DNA from: JBJXGE01 sp046154185
GTDB lineage: Bacteria > Planctomycetota > UBA8108 > UBA1146 > JAJFFE01
NCBI GenBank assembly: GCA_046154185.1
Contig: JBJXGE010000064.1
Location: forward strand, 7,224-71,223
Direction of reading: 5' to 3'
DNA length: 64,000 bases
Under the pieces are notes generated by a model. The model was not told the DNA's origin, made no database searches, and was given only the letters and a program-made list of their open reading frames with translations. Both the position numbers and the translations under genes were made by a program. Shown one piece after another: positions 53,134 to 61,242 of the stretch; position 1 is the stretch's first letter, and every line of letters begins with the position of its first letter.

Positions 53134-53212
53134 AGGGGTGTTGCTCCAACACCCCTCGCGGTCGCGGCTCCGCCACGACCGCTTCACCCCAACGAGCTCG
53201 CCTCTGGCTCGT
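53134..53212. repeat. Three further consecutive stem-loops after the cinA terminator
   Basis: 53134-53156: AGGGGTGTTG/CAACACCCCT, 10-bp perfect stem, loop CTC. 53158-53182: GCGGTCG/CGACCGC plus inner GGC/GCC with loop TCC. 53192-53212: ACGAGC/GCTCGT, loop of 9. The first two, like the cinA terminator, share an apex GCTCC (GGAGC on the minus strand). The rest of the 264-base gap, to 53321, contains a degenerate copy of the terminator arm at 53244-53264 but no gene. Confidence 0.7.
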
Positions 53213-53321
53213 AACGCTAGATACGCGGAGCGATTGCCGAGAAGCGCGGTTGTTCTAGGCTTAGTGAGGACCGAATTGCCGCGACCGCTCGCGGCGCTTC
53301 GTACTCACATGCGGTAGGCGG

Positions 53322-54710
53322 ATGGTCTTCACGTCGTTCACATTCTTGTTGTTGTTCTTGCCGCTCGTGCTGCTCGGCTATCACGCCGCGCCGTTGCGCC
53401 GACGCAATGCCGTGCTCCTCGGTGCGAGTCTCCTCTTTTACGGTTTTTGGCGCGTCGACTTCGTGTTGCTGTTGCTGCTGTCGAGCGCGATCGACTTTGG
53501 GCTCGCGCGCGCGATCCACAACTCGAGCTCGGTTGCGCGGCGGCGAGGGCTCCTCACGCTCTCGGTCGTCGCGAATCTCGGCCTCCTCGGTTACTTCAAG
53601 TACTTCAATTTCGCGATGGAAAACCTGAACCTCGCGCTCAGCGGCTTCGGCGCCCCGCCGCTCTGGTGGGAAGAAGTCGTGCTGCCGGTCGGCATCTCGT
53701 TCTACATTTTTCAAACGATGTCTTACACGATCGACGTCTATCGCGGCCACGTCGTGCCGGCGCGGCGCTTCAGCGACTTCGCGTGTTATGTGTGTCTCTT
53801 TCCGCAGCTCGTCGCGGGTCCCATCGTGCGCTATCAAAGCGTCGCGGCACAGCTCGTCGCGCGCGATCACAGCGTCGAGCGATTCGCGCGCGGCGTGTTT
53901 CTGTTCGCGCTCGGGTTCAACAAGAAAGTGCTCATCGCCAATAACGTCGCGCCCGTCGTCGACGCCGTCTTCGCTCTCGACACACCGGGCGCGGCGAACG
54001 CGTGGGTCGGCACGCTGAGTTATGCGTTGCAGATCTACTTCGATTTCTCGGGTTACTCTGACATGGCGATCGGCCTCGGCCTCTTCTTCAGTTTCGACTT
54101 CCCGCACAACTTCAACTCGCCGTATCAGGCGCGCAGCATCACCGAGTTCTGGCGCCGCTGGCACATCTCGCTCTCGACGTGGCTGCGTGACTATCTGTAC
54201 ATCCCGCTCGGCGGAAGCCAGCGGGGTCGTCTCCGCACCTACGTCAATCTCTTCGTGACGATGCTGCTCGGCGGCCTGTGGCACGGCGCGTCATGGAACT
54301 TCGTCGCGTGGGGTGCACTTCACGGCGTGGCGCTCGCGGTCGAACGCGCGCTCGGCCAGCGCACGATCTACGCGCGCCTCCCCGCGCCCGTGCAAATCGC
54401 CATCACGTTCACGCTCGTGGCGCTCGCATGGATCCCGTTCCGCGCTGATTCATGGACCGCGACGTGCGCGATGTTCGGCGGCCTCTTCGATACTGGCGCC
54501 GCGACGCCGCTGGTCTATGAAGCGAGTCAGAATATTTTCCTGCTGATCGCCGCCGCCGGGAGCGCGATCGCGCTCTTCGCCACGAACTCCGCGCGCCATT
54601 TGCGCGAACTCTCGAACTTCAGTATGGGCCTTCAACTCGCGCTCTTCGTCCTCGCCGTCCACGAACTCGCAGGCCAGGGGTTCAACCCGTTCTTGTATTT
54701 TCAGTTTTGA
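53322..54710 (+). CDS. MBOAT-family membrane O-acyltransferase, AlgI-like
   Basis: 462 residues from ATG 53322. About ten membrane helices. Signatures: SFYIFQTMSYTIDVYRG, FPQLVAGPIVRY, QIYFDFSGYSDMAIGLG, EFWRRWHISLSTWLRDYLYIPLGG and the catalytic His in GGLWHGASWNFVAWGALHG. Enzymes of this type take an acyl (usually acetyl) group from the cytoplasm and present it to periplasmic partners such as AlgX/AlgJ to acetylate exopolysaccharide. A matching AlgX/AlgJ-like gene lies at 56115-57611. Confidence 0.93.
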   Translation: MVFTSFTFLLLFLPLVLLGYHAAPLRRRNAVLLGASLLFYGFWRVDFVLLLLLSSAIDFGLARAIHNSSSVARRRGLLTLSVVANLGLLGYFKYFNFAMENLNLALSGFGAPPLWWEEVVLPVGISFYIFQTMSYTIDVYRGHVVPARRFSDFACYVCLFPQLVAGPIVRYQSVAAQLVARDHSVERFARGVFLFALGFNKKVLIANNVAPVVDAVFALDTPGAANAWVGTLSYALQIYFDFSGYSDMAIGLGLFFSFDFPHNFNSPYQARSITEFWRRWHISLSTWLRDYLYIPLGGSQRGRLRTYVNLFVTMLLGGLWHGASWNFVAWGALHGVALAVERALGQRTIYARLPAPVQIAITFTLVALAWIPFRADSWTATCAMFGGLFDTGAATPLVYEASQNIFLLIAAAGSAIALFATNSARHLRELSNFSMGLQLALFVLAVHELAGQGFNPFLYFQF

Positions 54711-54713
54711 GGA

Positions 54714-54754
54714 CTAGTCCTAGCACAAGCGTGCAGCGCTTGTTTTGGGACTAG
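54714..54754. terminator. Hairpin between convergent MBOAT and dockerin genes (same repeat family as the cinA terminator)
   Basis: Outer stem CTAGTCC (54714-54720) with GGACTAG (54748-54754), inner stem ACAAGCG (54725-54731) with CGCTTGT (54737-54743), and three G-T/A-T pairs between them. The right arm includes the stop codon of the minus-strand gene. Its right half GCGCTTGTT-T-TG-GG-ACTA matches the cinA hairpin arm GCGCTTGTTCTGAAACTA at most positions. Confidence 0.6.
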
Positions 54755-55980
54755 CCGCACGCGTCCGCGAGATCGCAGTCGAGCGCATCCGCGCCGCCGG
54801 GCGTGAGGTCGGGGCTGCAGCTTGCGCTCGCGGGTGGACGCGGGCCGCCGCCGAAGAGGTAGGAGAGGTTGTAAATCGCATCGGCAATGCCGAGTTGGCC
54901 GTCGTCGTTGGTGTCGCATGCGTCGTCGCAGTGCGGCGGCGCCGCGCCGCTGAAGAGATACGAGAGCTCGTAGATCACGTCCGCGATGCCGATGCTACCG
55001 TCGTCGTTGCAGTCGCCGCGCAAGTACGACAGGGTGGTCGACAACACCACCGGGTTTGCAGTGGGCGTGATGGGCGCGAGACCGACCGGCACAACTTGCA
55101 CTGGGACACCGAGGCCGGCATCGAAGTTGAAAACCACATTGCCGGAGAAGGCGGCAATGGTCTCGAGCGTCACGACGAGCACTTCGTAATCGCCGCCCGG
55201 TGGAAGGCTCACAACATCGGCGACGTCGATATCGACGGAATGGATGAAGCCCTGCCCCACTATTTGCAACTGTTCGAAGTCCGGCGGTCCGCCGGCCTGA
55301 ATTGTCGCCGTCGTGGCGCCCGACTGGATGCTCTCGATCGCGAGACTCGGCGCGACGTACGACACGCCATAAGACCAACCGCGGAGCGCGAGACCATCCG
55401 AGCTATCAAGTAAGACGCGCAAGTCGCTGAACGCGAACGGCACGAGTTGCTCCCCAACCATGGAGAATTCGTAGTTGCCGCCGCCTTCGACCTCGATGAC
55501 ACCGCTCACGAGCGTGGCGGACGCTAACACGAGACTCGCGTCCAACACCCAGATGTCGCCGCCCGCGAAAGTCAGCGCAGTCGTGCCATTGAACGCCGGA
55601 TCGCCGGCATACACCGAGGTCGACAGCAACTGATCCGTGCCGACCGGCAACAACACCGGCGGACCCAAAGTGCTGAAGATCGCCGCATGCAAAATGCTAT
55701 CGGCGGTGGTCGACACGCTGTCGAACTCGGCCGGCGCGCCGAGTAACAACGGGAGTTCCGACGTGATGTCGATGAGATCGAGCGCCGCCGTGTCGCGGGT
55801 GACGTAGTATTGGAAACCGCGGGCGACCACGGCGTTCGTCAGCAGCACTTGCGATTCGATCGTGCCGCCGGCGGCGAGCGCGCCGCCCGTGGCTTCCAGC
55901 GTGAACTGTCCCGCCGCGAAACTCGCGAACGAGCCACTACCGAACAGCGCAAAAATCATCACCGACGCGTGAATTTTCAT
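54751..55980 (-). CDS. Secreted dockerin-domain protein
   Basis: 409 residues from ATG 55980 (AGGG 6 bases upstream). Signal peptide: KIHASVMIFALFGSGSF, ending near AAGQ. A cohesin-like or adhesin beta-sandwich body follows (NAVVARGFQYYVTRDTAALDLIDI pattern), then two dockerin F-hands, GDCNDDGSIGIADVIYEL and CDTNDDGQLGIADAIYNL. The C-terminal tail is Asp/Ala/Cys-rich, ending ALDCDLADACG. Sits between the two halves of an O-acylation pair, in the opposite direction. Function not deducible. Confidence 0.85.
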   Translation of the reverse strand: MKIHASVMIFALFGSGSFASFAAGQFTLEATGGALAAGGTIESQVLLTNAVVARGFQYYVTRDTAALDLIDITSELPLLLGAPAEFDSVSTTADSILHAAIFSTLGPPVLLPVGTDQLLSTSVYAGDPAFNGTTALTFAGGDIWVLDASLVLASATLVSGVIEVEGGGNYEFSMVGEQLVPFAFSDLRVLLDSSDGLALRGWSYGVSYVAPSLAIESIQSGATTATIQAGGPPDFEQLQIVGQGFIHSVDIDVADVVSLPPGGDYEVLVVTLETIAAFSGNVVFNFDAGLGVPVQVVPVGLAPITPTANPVVLSTTLSYLRGDCNDDGSIGIADVIYELSYLFSGAAPPHCDDACDTNDDGQLGIADAIYNLSYLFGGGPRPPASASCSPDLTPGGADALDCDLADACG

Positions 55981-56114
55981 CGCTCACCCTTGCCAAGTTG
56001 AAGTCGTGCTCGGAGCCCATCATCGCGCGAATTAGTGCGCGCACGTTAGCGCTTCCGGCTAGCTGTGCGCAAGCCGAGGCGGTCCGCGAACCGATTTACT
56101 AAGGTGCGAACAAA

Positions 56115-57611
56115 GTGCGAGTTCAAATGTTGACGCGCCGCGCCGCGCGAATTTACACGACGCTCTTTGTCGCGGGTATCGCGTCGTTGCTGCCGCTCGA
56201 CGCGTTCCTCCATTCGGTGGGACTTCGACTGCCGGCGCGCGGCGCGACGCCGCGACCGCTTCAGTGCGATGTTGCCGCAGTGTGGACCGGCGCTGCCGGT
56301 CCGCAACTCGAAGATTTCATCGTAGAACATTCGTTTCTCGCGCGCGGTTCGAGCGCAATCTACAACGAGATCGGTCATGAGCTGTTTGGGCGCGTGCCGG
56401 CGTCGATGCGAATCGGCGAGTTCGATGCACTCTTCCTGCGCGACCGCTGCGATGAACTCACGCCGGAACTGGCGAACGCCGCGACGACGAGTTGCGTCGC
56501 GCGGATCGCGGCGGCGGTCGCCGCGATCGAACACAGCGGCGTCCAGGTACTCGTCGTTTTTGTGCCCGATCAAGCCCGCATCTACTCGGACCGGATTTAC
56601 GCCCGAGGTGCGCCACCACCCTTGCGTCGACGGTTTCTGAGCGACGTCGTCGCGGGCCTACGCGCGCGCGACGTCGACGCGCTTTCACTCGAGGCGCCAC
56701 TTGCGGCTCTGCGCGCGCGCGGCCGCGCGCCGTTCTATCGCGACGATCATCACTGGACGAGCGCGGGCGCGGAGGCGGCGGCCCACGCTATCGCTGCACG
56801 GCTTCGAGAATCGGGCGCGATCGAGTCGCTCTCGCCCGCGGTTCCACGCTTCACCGTCGACTGGCGCCCCGAAAGCGAAAGTTCGCTCCTGCGCAAACTC
56901 GGCTTTCGTGTGGCGTCCGCGCTCGACCGAAGATTCTTCGACCCGCAGCCGCGGGCGCGCTTTCGCGACGGCGCGCGCGCCTCGATGAAATCGGACGCGG
57001 ACGCGCCGAAGGTCGCCTATATCGCGACAAGTTACGGAAAGTGGGGTTCGCCCGAATTCCTCGAGCTCGCACTCGGCGCACGCGTCCTGCGTCTCGTCGA
57101 TGACGGACGCGGATCGCAGTACGGTGTCGCGCGCTTTCTTGCGCGCCGCGCGCAGCTCGATCCGAGCGCGCAACTAGAAGCCGTCGTGTGGGAGCTGCCG
57201 GAGTATCACTTATATGAGCTGCGCGATGGCGCACCGAGCTGGGATCGCATCGAGATTCCGTTTCCGTCGGACCCGACGGATTGGCACGCGTGCGATTTTT
57301 CGCTCGCCTCGGCGCGCGGGCTTCGAGTCGAAGCGCCGGCGACGCTGCGCTGGCAAGCTTCGGACGCGAGCGTAGTGCTCGCGCTGGAGCAGCCGATTCG
57401 CCGCTGTCGCATCATTGTGCTTGCCGAGCATCACGCGCGCGCAATGACCTTGTTCGCAGTGGACGCGCGCGAGGGTCGCCGCTTCGTCCTCGATGACGGC
57501 GTCCCGTCGACGCACGAGTTTCATTTCGCAGCTCCACGCGACCGCGTCAGCTTGCGCTTCGAAGATGCCACGGCGCAAGGCTGGCTGCGCATTTTGCGCG
57601 TCGAAGAATAG
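56115..57611 (+). CDS. AlgX/AlgJ-like SGNH-hydrolase O-acyltransferase component
   Basis: 498 residues from GTG 56115 (ATG 56127 is an alternative). N-terminal membrane anchor (IYTTLFVAGIASLLPLDAFL). The AlgX/AlgJ hallmark FYRDDHHWTSAGAEAAAHAIA supplies the catalytic Asp and His near residue 210; the Ser nucleophile is likely in YIATSYGKWGSPEF near 300. The C-terminal beta-rich domain may bind the glycan. It is the natural partner of the MBOAT gene at 53322 although separated by a dockerin gene. Confidence 0.8.
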   Translation: MRVQMLTRRAARIYTTLFVAGIASLLPLDAFLHSVGLRLPARGATPRPLQCDVAAVWTGAAGPQLEDFIVEHSFLARGSSAIYNEIGHELFGRVPASMRIGEFDALFLRDRCDELTPELANAATTSCVARIAAAVAAIEHSGVQVLVVFVPDQARIYSDRIYARGAPPPLRRRFLSDVVAGLRARDVDALSLEAPLAALRARGRAPFYRDDHHWTSAGAEAAAHAIAARLRESGAIESLSPAVPRFTVDWRPESESSLLRKLGFRVASALDRRFFDPQPRARFRDGARASMKSDADAPKVAYIATSYGKWGSPEFLELALGARVLRLVDDGRGSQYGVARFLARRAQLDPSAQLEAVVWELPEYHLYELRDGAPSWDRIEIPFPSDPTDWHACDFSLASARGLRVEAPATLRWQASDASVVLALEQPIRRCRIIVLAEHHARAMTLFAVDAREGRRFVLDDGVPSTHEFHFAAPRDRVSLRFEDATAQGWLRILRVEE

Positions 57612-57789
57612 CCGCCGCACCACGCAGGCATGGCGGCCGACGCGCGAGACCGTAGAATCACTCCCGCCTCGGACAGGACGGCATCCCTCCGCCGGCCGCA
57701 CGGAAAGGCGAATATCTCCGGCTGTCGTGCGTCCTACCTACGAGCACTTGTTGCCTTGCCCTCACTCGACCCGTGGAACGGAGCATCTG

Positions 57790-58146
57790 ATGCGGAAAGA
57801 ATTCTTGCTCGTGTTGCTTGGTGTTTCGATTGGCGCGAACGCCGTGTTCGGTGCGAGTCTGCTCATGAAATCGGACCAACTGCCGACGGCTTATGGCGGC
57901 GATTCCGTCACGACCGGTCTTTTTTCCACCGGCACGACGAGAATGGGCCAAGCCGAGAAAGAGGCCTTCTGGGTTTTTTCACACGCGGATCTCAAGCTGG
58001 CGGTCTATGAGTTGAGTGGCTTGGGGCTCACTGTGCACGCGGTGCGCGACTTGCAATTCGACTTCAAACCACGAATGTTCGGCAAGCAGACACCAACGGT
58101 TGAGCAAATGGAAAACGACACGAAGGGCCCGAAGGAACCGAAGTAA
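57790..58146 (+). CDS. Small membrane-anchored protein of unknown function
   Basis: 118 residues from ATG 57790 with GGAG 6 bases upstream; the longer frame from 57493 overlaps the upstream gene and is not real. One N-terminal membrane helix (FLLVLLGVSIGANAVFGASLLM), then a polar domain with AEKEAFWVFSHADLKLAVYELS. It ends 7 bases before a convergent gene. Upstream 57612-57789 is non-coding with no motif found. Confidence 0.7.
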   Translation: MRKEFLLVLLGVSIGANAVFGASLLMKSDQLPTAYGGDSVTTGLFSTGTTRMGQAEKEAFWVFSHADLKLAVYELSGLGLTVHAVRDLQFDFKPRMFGKQTPTVEQMENDTKGPKEPK

Positions 58147-58153
58147 CGCGCCA

Positions 58154-59026
58154 TCACCCGCTTTCAACCGCCGGCCAAGTGCGCGCCGCATCGCGATAGT
58201 TGAGCACTTGGCCGGACGCTCGCACCTCCGTGAGCGCCGGCAGCGATAGATCGGCAAACGTCCAACCCGGCGCGCGCGCATCGCCTTGCGCCAAAATACC
58301 GTTCGCCGGAAAGCCGCGATCGACCGGGGTGTAGATGCCGGCGCGGCCGGTGTTCACATCGAGCGCCGGCGACCACGGCGCGTCGCCCCAAGTCGGCGCG
58401 CACACGACGTAACACTGATTCTCGAGCGCGCGAGCGCGCGCCGCGATCTCGACGCGCGCGGCGCCGTGCGCCGTATCCGTGCAACTCGGCACGAGCACGA
58501 TCGTCGCGCCTGCGTCGGTTTGGCGTCGCACAAGCTCCGGGAATTCCGCGTCGTAGCAAATCGCGATCGCGACGAGCCCGTAGTCGGCGCGAAACACGCG
58601 CAGACGATCACCCCCAGTGATCCCCCATTCCTCGCGCTCGAAGCGCGTCATTTGAATTTTTTCTTGCTGGCTCGCGACGCCGTTGCGAAAGAAATACGCG
58701 CGGTTGCGGTATTCGCCGCCGACGCGCGTCGGCAAGCTCGCAGCCAAGAGATCGACGCCGAAGCGTCCGCTGAGTTCCGCGGAGAGCGCGACGTAGTCGT
58801 CGTGTAGTGTTTCGAGCGCGGCAAGCTGCGCTCGCAAATCGCCGACGATCGAAGCATCGAAGAGCGCCGCGAGTTCGAGGCTTGCGTACTCAGGAAATAC
58901 TGCGAGCCGCGCGCCCCCGCGCGCGGCCGCTTCGACGAGTGCGGTCAGCTTCGCGCGAAAGTCGCTCCAGCGCTTGAGCCGTTCGATCGGGTATTGGCAA
59001 GCCGCCACACGCACGGGCGTCGTCAC
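58154..59026 (-). CDS. Nitrilase-superfamily amidase (carbon-nitrogen hydrolase)
   Basis: 290 residues from GTG 59026 (GGAGAGG 8 bases upstream). Catalytic triad: Glu in AVFPEYASLEL (about 46), Lys in EKIQMTRFE (about 122), Cys in AIAICYDAEFPEL (about 158). Hydrolyses a C-N bond in an unknown amide. Last gene of a six-gene operon that also carries a GNAT acetyltransferase directly upstream, a pairing seen in other bacteria as far as I recall. Confidence 0.9.
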   Translation of the reverse strand: MTTPVRVAACQYPIERLKRWSDFRAKLTALVEAAARGGARLAVFPEYASLELAALFDASIVGDLRAQLAALETLHDDYVALSAELSGRFGVDLLAASLPTRVGGEYRNRAYFFRNGVASQQEKIQMTRFEREEWGITGGDRLRVFRADYGLVAIAICYDAEFPELVRRQTDAGATIVLVPSCTDTAHGAARVEIAARARALENQCYVVCAPTWGDAPWSPALDVNTGRAGIYTPVDRGFPANGILAQGDARAPGWTFADLSLPALTEVRASGQVLNYRDAARTWPAVESG

Positions 59027-59029
59027 GCG

Positions 59030-59593
59030 CTAAACCTCTCCCCAGTCCTTGAGCCAGTAGGTCATGCGCTTCGGCGATGCCGCCGACTCGTCGAGATCGC
59101 GCCAACTGAGGTCTGTCGTGAGCTCGGGCTGCCGTTCATATCCACGCTTTCGCCAGAAGTCATCGAGCGGCACGTAGTCCCGCGGTCGCCGCGGATGGTT
59201 CGGCGCGCGATCGACGGCGCAAAAAGTCGTGTAACGGAAGTCCCCGAGTCGGCGCGCATGCGCCTCGCGCTCGGCGAAAAAAAGTACTCCGATGCCCCGC
59301 CCGCGGTAGCCGCGCTCGAGCACGGACTCGCCGAAGTAAAAAACTTGCTCGGGCCGGAACCGCTGCTCGACGAACGGCGCGATGAAATTCGGTTCGGCGT
59401 CGAGGAGTGGAAGGCCGGTCGAGACGCCCACGATGCGCTCGCCGTCCGCGGCGAGGACGAACACGCTGCCCGGCGAATCGCTGTAGACGCGCAGATAGCG
59501 TTCCTCGTATGCCAGATCACCGTCGTACAAATACGGAAACTCGCGAAACACGGCGATGCGCAAGCGTGCGAGCGCCGGCAAGTGCGGCCGCAC
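59030..59593 (-). CDS. GNAT-family N-acetyltransferase, N-terminus ambiguous
   Basis: 187 residues from GTG 59593. GNAT core: SVFVLAADGERIVGVSTGLPL (beta-4) and the acetyl-CoA loop ERGYRGRGIGVLFFAEREAHAR. The first conserved strand and helix (VTIRSYSGQDVRPHLPALARLRI, cut here) begins ten codons before the GTG, in the same frame as the upstream gene. No ATG/GTG/TTG occurs between the upstream TAG (59653-59651) and the GTG; only ATC (59638) and ATT (59617). Either a non-standard start, TAG read-through or a sequencing change is implied. Substrate unknown. Confidence 0.8.
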   Translation of the reverse strand: MRPHLPALARLRIAVFREFPYLYDGDLAYEERYLRVYSDSPGSVFVLAADGERIVGVSTGLPLLDAEPNFIAPFVEQRFRPEQVFYFGESVLERGYRGRGIGVLFFAEREAHARRLGDFRYTTFCAVDRAPNHPRRPRDYVPLDDFWRKRGYERQPELTTDLSWRDLDESAASPKRMTYWLKDWGEV

Positions 59594-59650
59594 ATCCTGT
59601 CCAGAGTACGAACGAATCGTGACGTTTTTCGAATCGATGGTTCTGCGCTG

Positions 59651-60061
59651 CTACTTTCGAACCTGGGCAAGCCAATCCTCGAGGTTGTAGTAATTCGTGA
59701 CGCGCGCGATGCGGCCACCGCGAATCTCGAAGAACGCGCCACCCGGTAGCACATAGCGCTGGCCATGCGCGGGCGGCAGGCCGTCGTCCGTGGCGAGGTA
59801 CTCGCCGTGCACGACGTACTCGGTGGCGGCGCGCGTGCCGTCGCCGTTCACGCAAACCACGACGTCCGCGATGCGCTCGCGGTAGTTGCGGTTCATGCGC
59901 GCCATGAAGGCGCGGAACCGCTCCTTGCCGGTCTCGCGCCCGCCCTGATTGATGTCGTGCACGACGTCCTCCGTGAGGAGCGCCAAGAACTGCTCCATGT
60001 CACCCGCGTTGAACGCGGCGTAGTAGCGTTCGAGCAGCGCGTGGGTGGCGGCTGTCTTCAT
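59651..60061 (-). CDS. SnoaL/NTF2-like (ketosteroid-isomerase-type) protein
   Basis: 136 residues from ATG 60061, overlapping the YchJ stop as ATGA; the frame is open 14 codons earlier inside that gene. The cone-shaped fold is recognisable from ALLERYYAAFNAGDMEQFLALL, VVHDINQGGRETGKERFRAFM, RAATEYVVHGEYL and AFFEIRGGRIARVTNYYN. Such proteins act as small enzymes or binding domains. Ends with TAG in frame with the GNAT sequence. Confidence 0.82.
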   Translation of the reverse strand: MKTAATHALLERYYAAFNAGDMEQFLALLTEDVVHDINQGGRETGKERFRAFMARMNRNYRERIADVVVCVNGDGTRAATEYVVHGEYLATDDGLPPAHGQRYVLPGGAFFEIRGGRIARVTNYYNLEDWLAQVRK

Positions 60062-60555
60062 CCGCAGCATTTCTTGAACTTCTTGCCGCTGCCACACGGA
60101 CAAGGATCGTTGCGACCGACTTTGTCCGCTTCACGCCGGATCGGTTCGCCGCCGATCACCTTGCCATCATAGAAAAACCACTCCGCGCCTTCGCGGCGAA
60201 ACTCCGCGATTTCATGGTGTTCGACGCTTTCGCCGTCGGCGCGGTAGTGGGCGACAAACTCGACGGTGCCGACCTTCTGGTCCGCTTGTCCACCCTCCAC
60301 TTTTCTAATCTCGAGCCCCAACCACTCGCTTTTCTTCGACCAATCGCGAGTCGATTCCTCGTTGTGCTTCGAGCGCATGCTCGGGTGCAGCGAGTTGCGA
60401 ATGAAGTCGAGATCGTGCTTCACGAACGCGCTGTAGCGCGCGCGCATCAACGTCTCGGGTATTGAAGCGGAGCGCACCCCTTTGAGATACGGACCGCAGC
60501 ACTCGTCGAAGTCGCGTGTCGTTCCGCATGGACACACGTTGGAACTCGGGGTCAT
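60058..60555 (-). CDS. YchJ-family SEC-C motif protein
   Basis: 165 residues from ATG 60555. N-terminal metal-binding CPCGTTRDFDECCGPYL, central NTF2-like domain (ETLMRARYSAFVKHD; EFVAHYRADG) and a C-terminal SEC-C motif RNDPCPCGSGKKFKKCCG that binds zinc. Same architecture as E. coli YchJ/UPF0225. Biological role is not established. Confidence 0.92.
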   Translation of the reverse strand: MTPSSNVCPCGTTRDFDECCGPYLKGVRSASIPETLMRARYSAFVKHDLDFIRNSLHPSMRSKHNEESTRDWSKKSEWLGLEIRKVEGGQADQKVGTVEFVAHYRADGESVEHHEIAEFRREGAEWFFYDGKVIGGEPIRREADKVGRNDPCPCGSGKKFKKCCG

Positions 60556-60594
60556 CGAATCCAGCTTTCTCGTTTTATTGCGCTGCGCCGCGCC

Positions 60595-61242
60595 TTAGCC
60601 GCGCGGCCAATCGGCGAGCAGCGCGTCGTACTCTTCCTTTGTGTTCACGTCACGGCAGAGCCAAGGGCTCGCAAGTTCGGCGTAGGCCACGGTCACGTCC
60701 GGCGCCTTTAACAGATCGCGCAGCGTGGCGCCGGGCGGGAGCGTAAGCACTCGCGCCGCGAAGTCGCCGCGCAGCAACAACGGATGCCCCCGACGCCCGT
60801 CGATGGATGGCGCGACGGCGCTCGCCGTCGCATTCGCCGCCGCGCACTCGAGCAAGGCTCGCACATCATGAAGGGTCACACCGGGGATGTCGATCGGATG
60901 AATGAAGTACAAATCGGCCGTCGGACCCGGCGACGCGAGCGCCGCGCGGACGCTCGTGATCGGCCCATCGGCTGGCGCGAGATTGCGCATCACGCGGATG
61001 GCCGCACCGACATCGAGCGCATGCGCCGCCGCGCGCACTTCCGCTTCGTGGACTCCGCCTGCAACGACGCGAATTTCGTCGACGCCGGCCTGCGCAAACA
61101 CGCGCGCGAGGTGGGATAGAAACGTGCCGCCCGCAAAACTCAGGCACGGCTTTGCCCGCCCCATGCGTGTGGATGCGCCCGCGCAAAGGAGGAGCGCGGC
61201 GACTTTCGGCTCGCGCCCAATGTTCAACGGCAGGTCGGTCAT
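60595..61242 (-). CDS. MobA-like nucleotidyltransferase (NTP transferase, MocA type)
   Basis: 215 residues from ATG 61242, overlapping the helicase stop as ATGA. LLCAGASTRMGRAKPCLSF carries the GT-A nucleotide-binding and Mg motif, followed by DGPITSVRAAL, YFIHPIDIPGVT (the acidic metal loop), GHPLLL and LCRDVNTKEEYD. Resembles molybdenum-cofactor cytidylyl/guanylyltransferases. No molybdenum gene is nearby, so the substrate is open. Confidence 0.85.
   Translation of the reverse strand: MTDLPLNIGREPKVAALLLCAGASTRMGRAKPCLSFAGGTFLSHLARVFAQAGVDEIRVVAGGVHEAEVRAAAHALDVGAAIRVMRNLAPADGPITSVRAALASPGPTADLYFIHPIDIPGVTLHDVRALLECAAANATASAVAPSIDGRRGHPLLLRGDFAARVLTLPPGATLRDLLKAPDVTVAYAELASPWLCRDVNTKEEYDALLADWPRG

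Noticed and set aside
53217..54284. 355-residue minus-strand frame
   Set aside because: Antisense to the MBOAT gene, Glu/Arg-rich shadow.
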